Source of the DNA: Laburnicola sp. R22_1
Taxonomy: Eukaryota; Ascomycota; Dothideomycetes; Pleosporales; Didymosphaeriaceae
NCBI GenBank assembly: GCA_014281115.1
Contig: JACONQ010000007.1
Location: forward strand, 558,001 to 622,000
Reading direction: 5' to 3'
DNA length: 64,000 nucleotides
Position numbers and translations under genes: made by a program. The notes under the pieces are model-generated. The model was given only the letters and a program-made list of their open reading frames with translations, had not been told where the DNA came from and did no database searches. Every line of letters begins with the position of its first letter. Within the stretch, counting starts at the first letter, position 1. Below are positions 62,666-64,000 of the stretch, piece after piece.

Positions 62666-64000
62666 ATGAGCACTGAGACCGTCGGGACAGCATCCCGCCC
62701 CGTTGCCCCAGTGGATATTCACCTGTGAGCCACAGTCGAAACGTCGATTGCCACCATGGCTTTTGCCACGGCTCCCACGTCCGCCCTACCTCCCAGTGCC
62801 GTGTACCGCCGCCCGCATAAGGACCGAAAAGGGGCTCATAGCACTCGGACCGCGCTGCCCCACCCCGGAGAAGTGCAGCATTGAGCTTTTTCCCCGCCCA
62901 TCCGGGTCCGACGTTGTTGAATGGCTTGATTAATGACTCATGTGGAGTCTTACCATCGTTACCAAAAGTAATGCAGTCACACGGGGTCCAGAAAACACAC
63001 TACTACTAGTCCATTAATTCATTTCCGTCAGAGTCAACTCAGACTTTTACAGGTCATGACATTTGACAGCGCAAACCACGGTTCAACAGCCTGGTGCGTA
63101 GAAAACGGGCCGCGATGACACCGTGTCAACCATGGCGCGAGGGCCCGCGTCTATATCTGGCTGCATGCATATGACGTACTTGCACATGTGTATAGCTATA
63201 CCCCGGAGCCACATCCACCGCTATGACACACGCCATGAGCTGTCAACCAGACCATCGGCAGCCTGCCGCATAGACAGTATGCACGACCTAGCAGCGGAAA
63301 CGCTTACCGCTTGAACAAGCGGGGATAGGTGGCGGTACGGCTTTTGGGAAACCGGAGTGGAACCGCCGAAAAGGGTCCTGACACCCCGGGCCTTTTGGGC
63401 CTATCCGTCATCCTAGGGAGTGGTGGGTCCGTACAGCCTTCCACACTGCACCAGCGTAACACTGACTGCCACATGCGCTGTTGCTTCTTTTGACATGTGA
63501 GGAAAAGCAAGCGTGTTTGGTAATAGGATAGAGCCAAAAGGAAATGTAAAAAATTAATGCAATAGAATAGACAAGGCCCGTTGTTTAAAATTGATGGTAT
63601 GATGATAGTAAGGTCGTTCAAGTTGGAACTGCACATGTGTTTAGCAGTCGAGATGCGGACCTTGGAGCTAGATGACTGCAACAAATTCAGCATGTGACTC
63701 AAATTTTTTGTCGTCGAAGTGTTACCGTAAGGTATTTAGAGTGATGGTGAAAAAAAGGCTGCAGGTGGCTGCACAGGGGTATGATTTCAGGGGAGTGAGT
63801 CGTAGATCGCATTCCGCTGTGGCTGCAATACTCCCGTCCGAATGAAGGTCGCTGATGTCACAGCGTTGTGTTGATTTTAGCTGGAGAGCCATCATTGTGA
63901 GTTAACTGAAGCATATATCCCCTTGAAACCGTGGCTGTGAAATCTAGGTTTGTAGTAGAACAATGTACCTCCCGAGGTCTGACTCCAGGAAGGCGAGTCC

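Larger units (their letters stand above)
62298..64000. other. Gene-free right end, 1.7 kb
   Basis: It holds two small repeats (62432-62500, 62586-62665). No ORF on either strand has recognisable content; the frame at 63304-63702 has Cys/Leu-rich noncoding character. Confidence 0.5.

Overview
The window is nuclear DNA from a filamentous ascomycete, most likely a dothideomycete (class-level placement is inference). The evidence is short GT-AG introns, mostly 46-100 bp, in almost every conserved gene; fungal-specific families (Zn2Cys6 regulator, Dal5-type MFS permease, Bqt4, GID8); and DNA transposons showing C-to-T decay of the kind left by repeat-induced point mutation (RIP). I saw no tRNA, rRNA or CRISPR array. 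All exon joins were worked out by hand from splice sites, reading-frame phase and protein conservation.

Left part (1-11.4 kb): a secreted lysine-rich protein; an MFS permease and an AtuA-like enzyme transcribed divergently, with a 2.1-kb pogo/Fot1-like transposon inserted between them; and a convergent Zn2Cys6 regulator. Together these look like a small catabolic cluster.

Centre (13-41.6 kb): a dense housekeeping block. It holds a conserved hypothetical, PP2A catalytic subunit, MCM6, GID8, uridine kinase/UPRT, a second PP2A-family phosphatase (Ppg1 type), a Pro/Gln-rich protein, AP-3 beta, a small unknown, Rho-GDI, a Bqt4-like inner-nuclear-membrane protein, and a mitochondrial-type fused succinyl-CoA ligase alpha-beta protein whose beta half lacks the front of its ATP-grasp domain.

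Right part (41.6-64 kb): a gene-poor, repeat-rich stretch with islands of conserved genes (Ras, a MoCF/CinA-type protein, GMF/Aim7). It contains an intact pogo-like element (44.3-46.1 kb), then two decayed elements placed head to head that share one TA dinucleotide (51.45-55.60 kb). The last 9 kb holds a putative zincin, uncharacterised ORFs, a gene interrupted by one stop codon, and AT-rich decayed DNA.

A short miniature inverted-repeat family (about 90-100 bp, ends beginning TACAG) recurs through the window. One copy lies inside an intron of the regulator gene, and another has become a four-unit tandem array. The most notable items are the fused, partly degraded succinyl-CoA ligase; the two adjoining transposons with RIP-like loss of catalytic residues; the miniature repeat family; and the secreted protein, whose C-terminal half resembles LRAT/NlpC-type papain-fold proteins.
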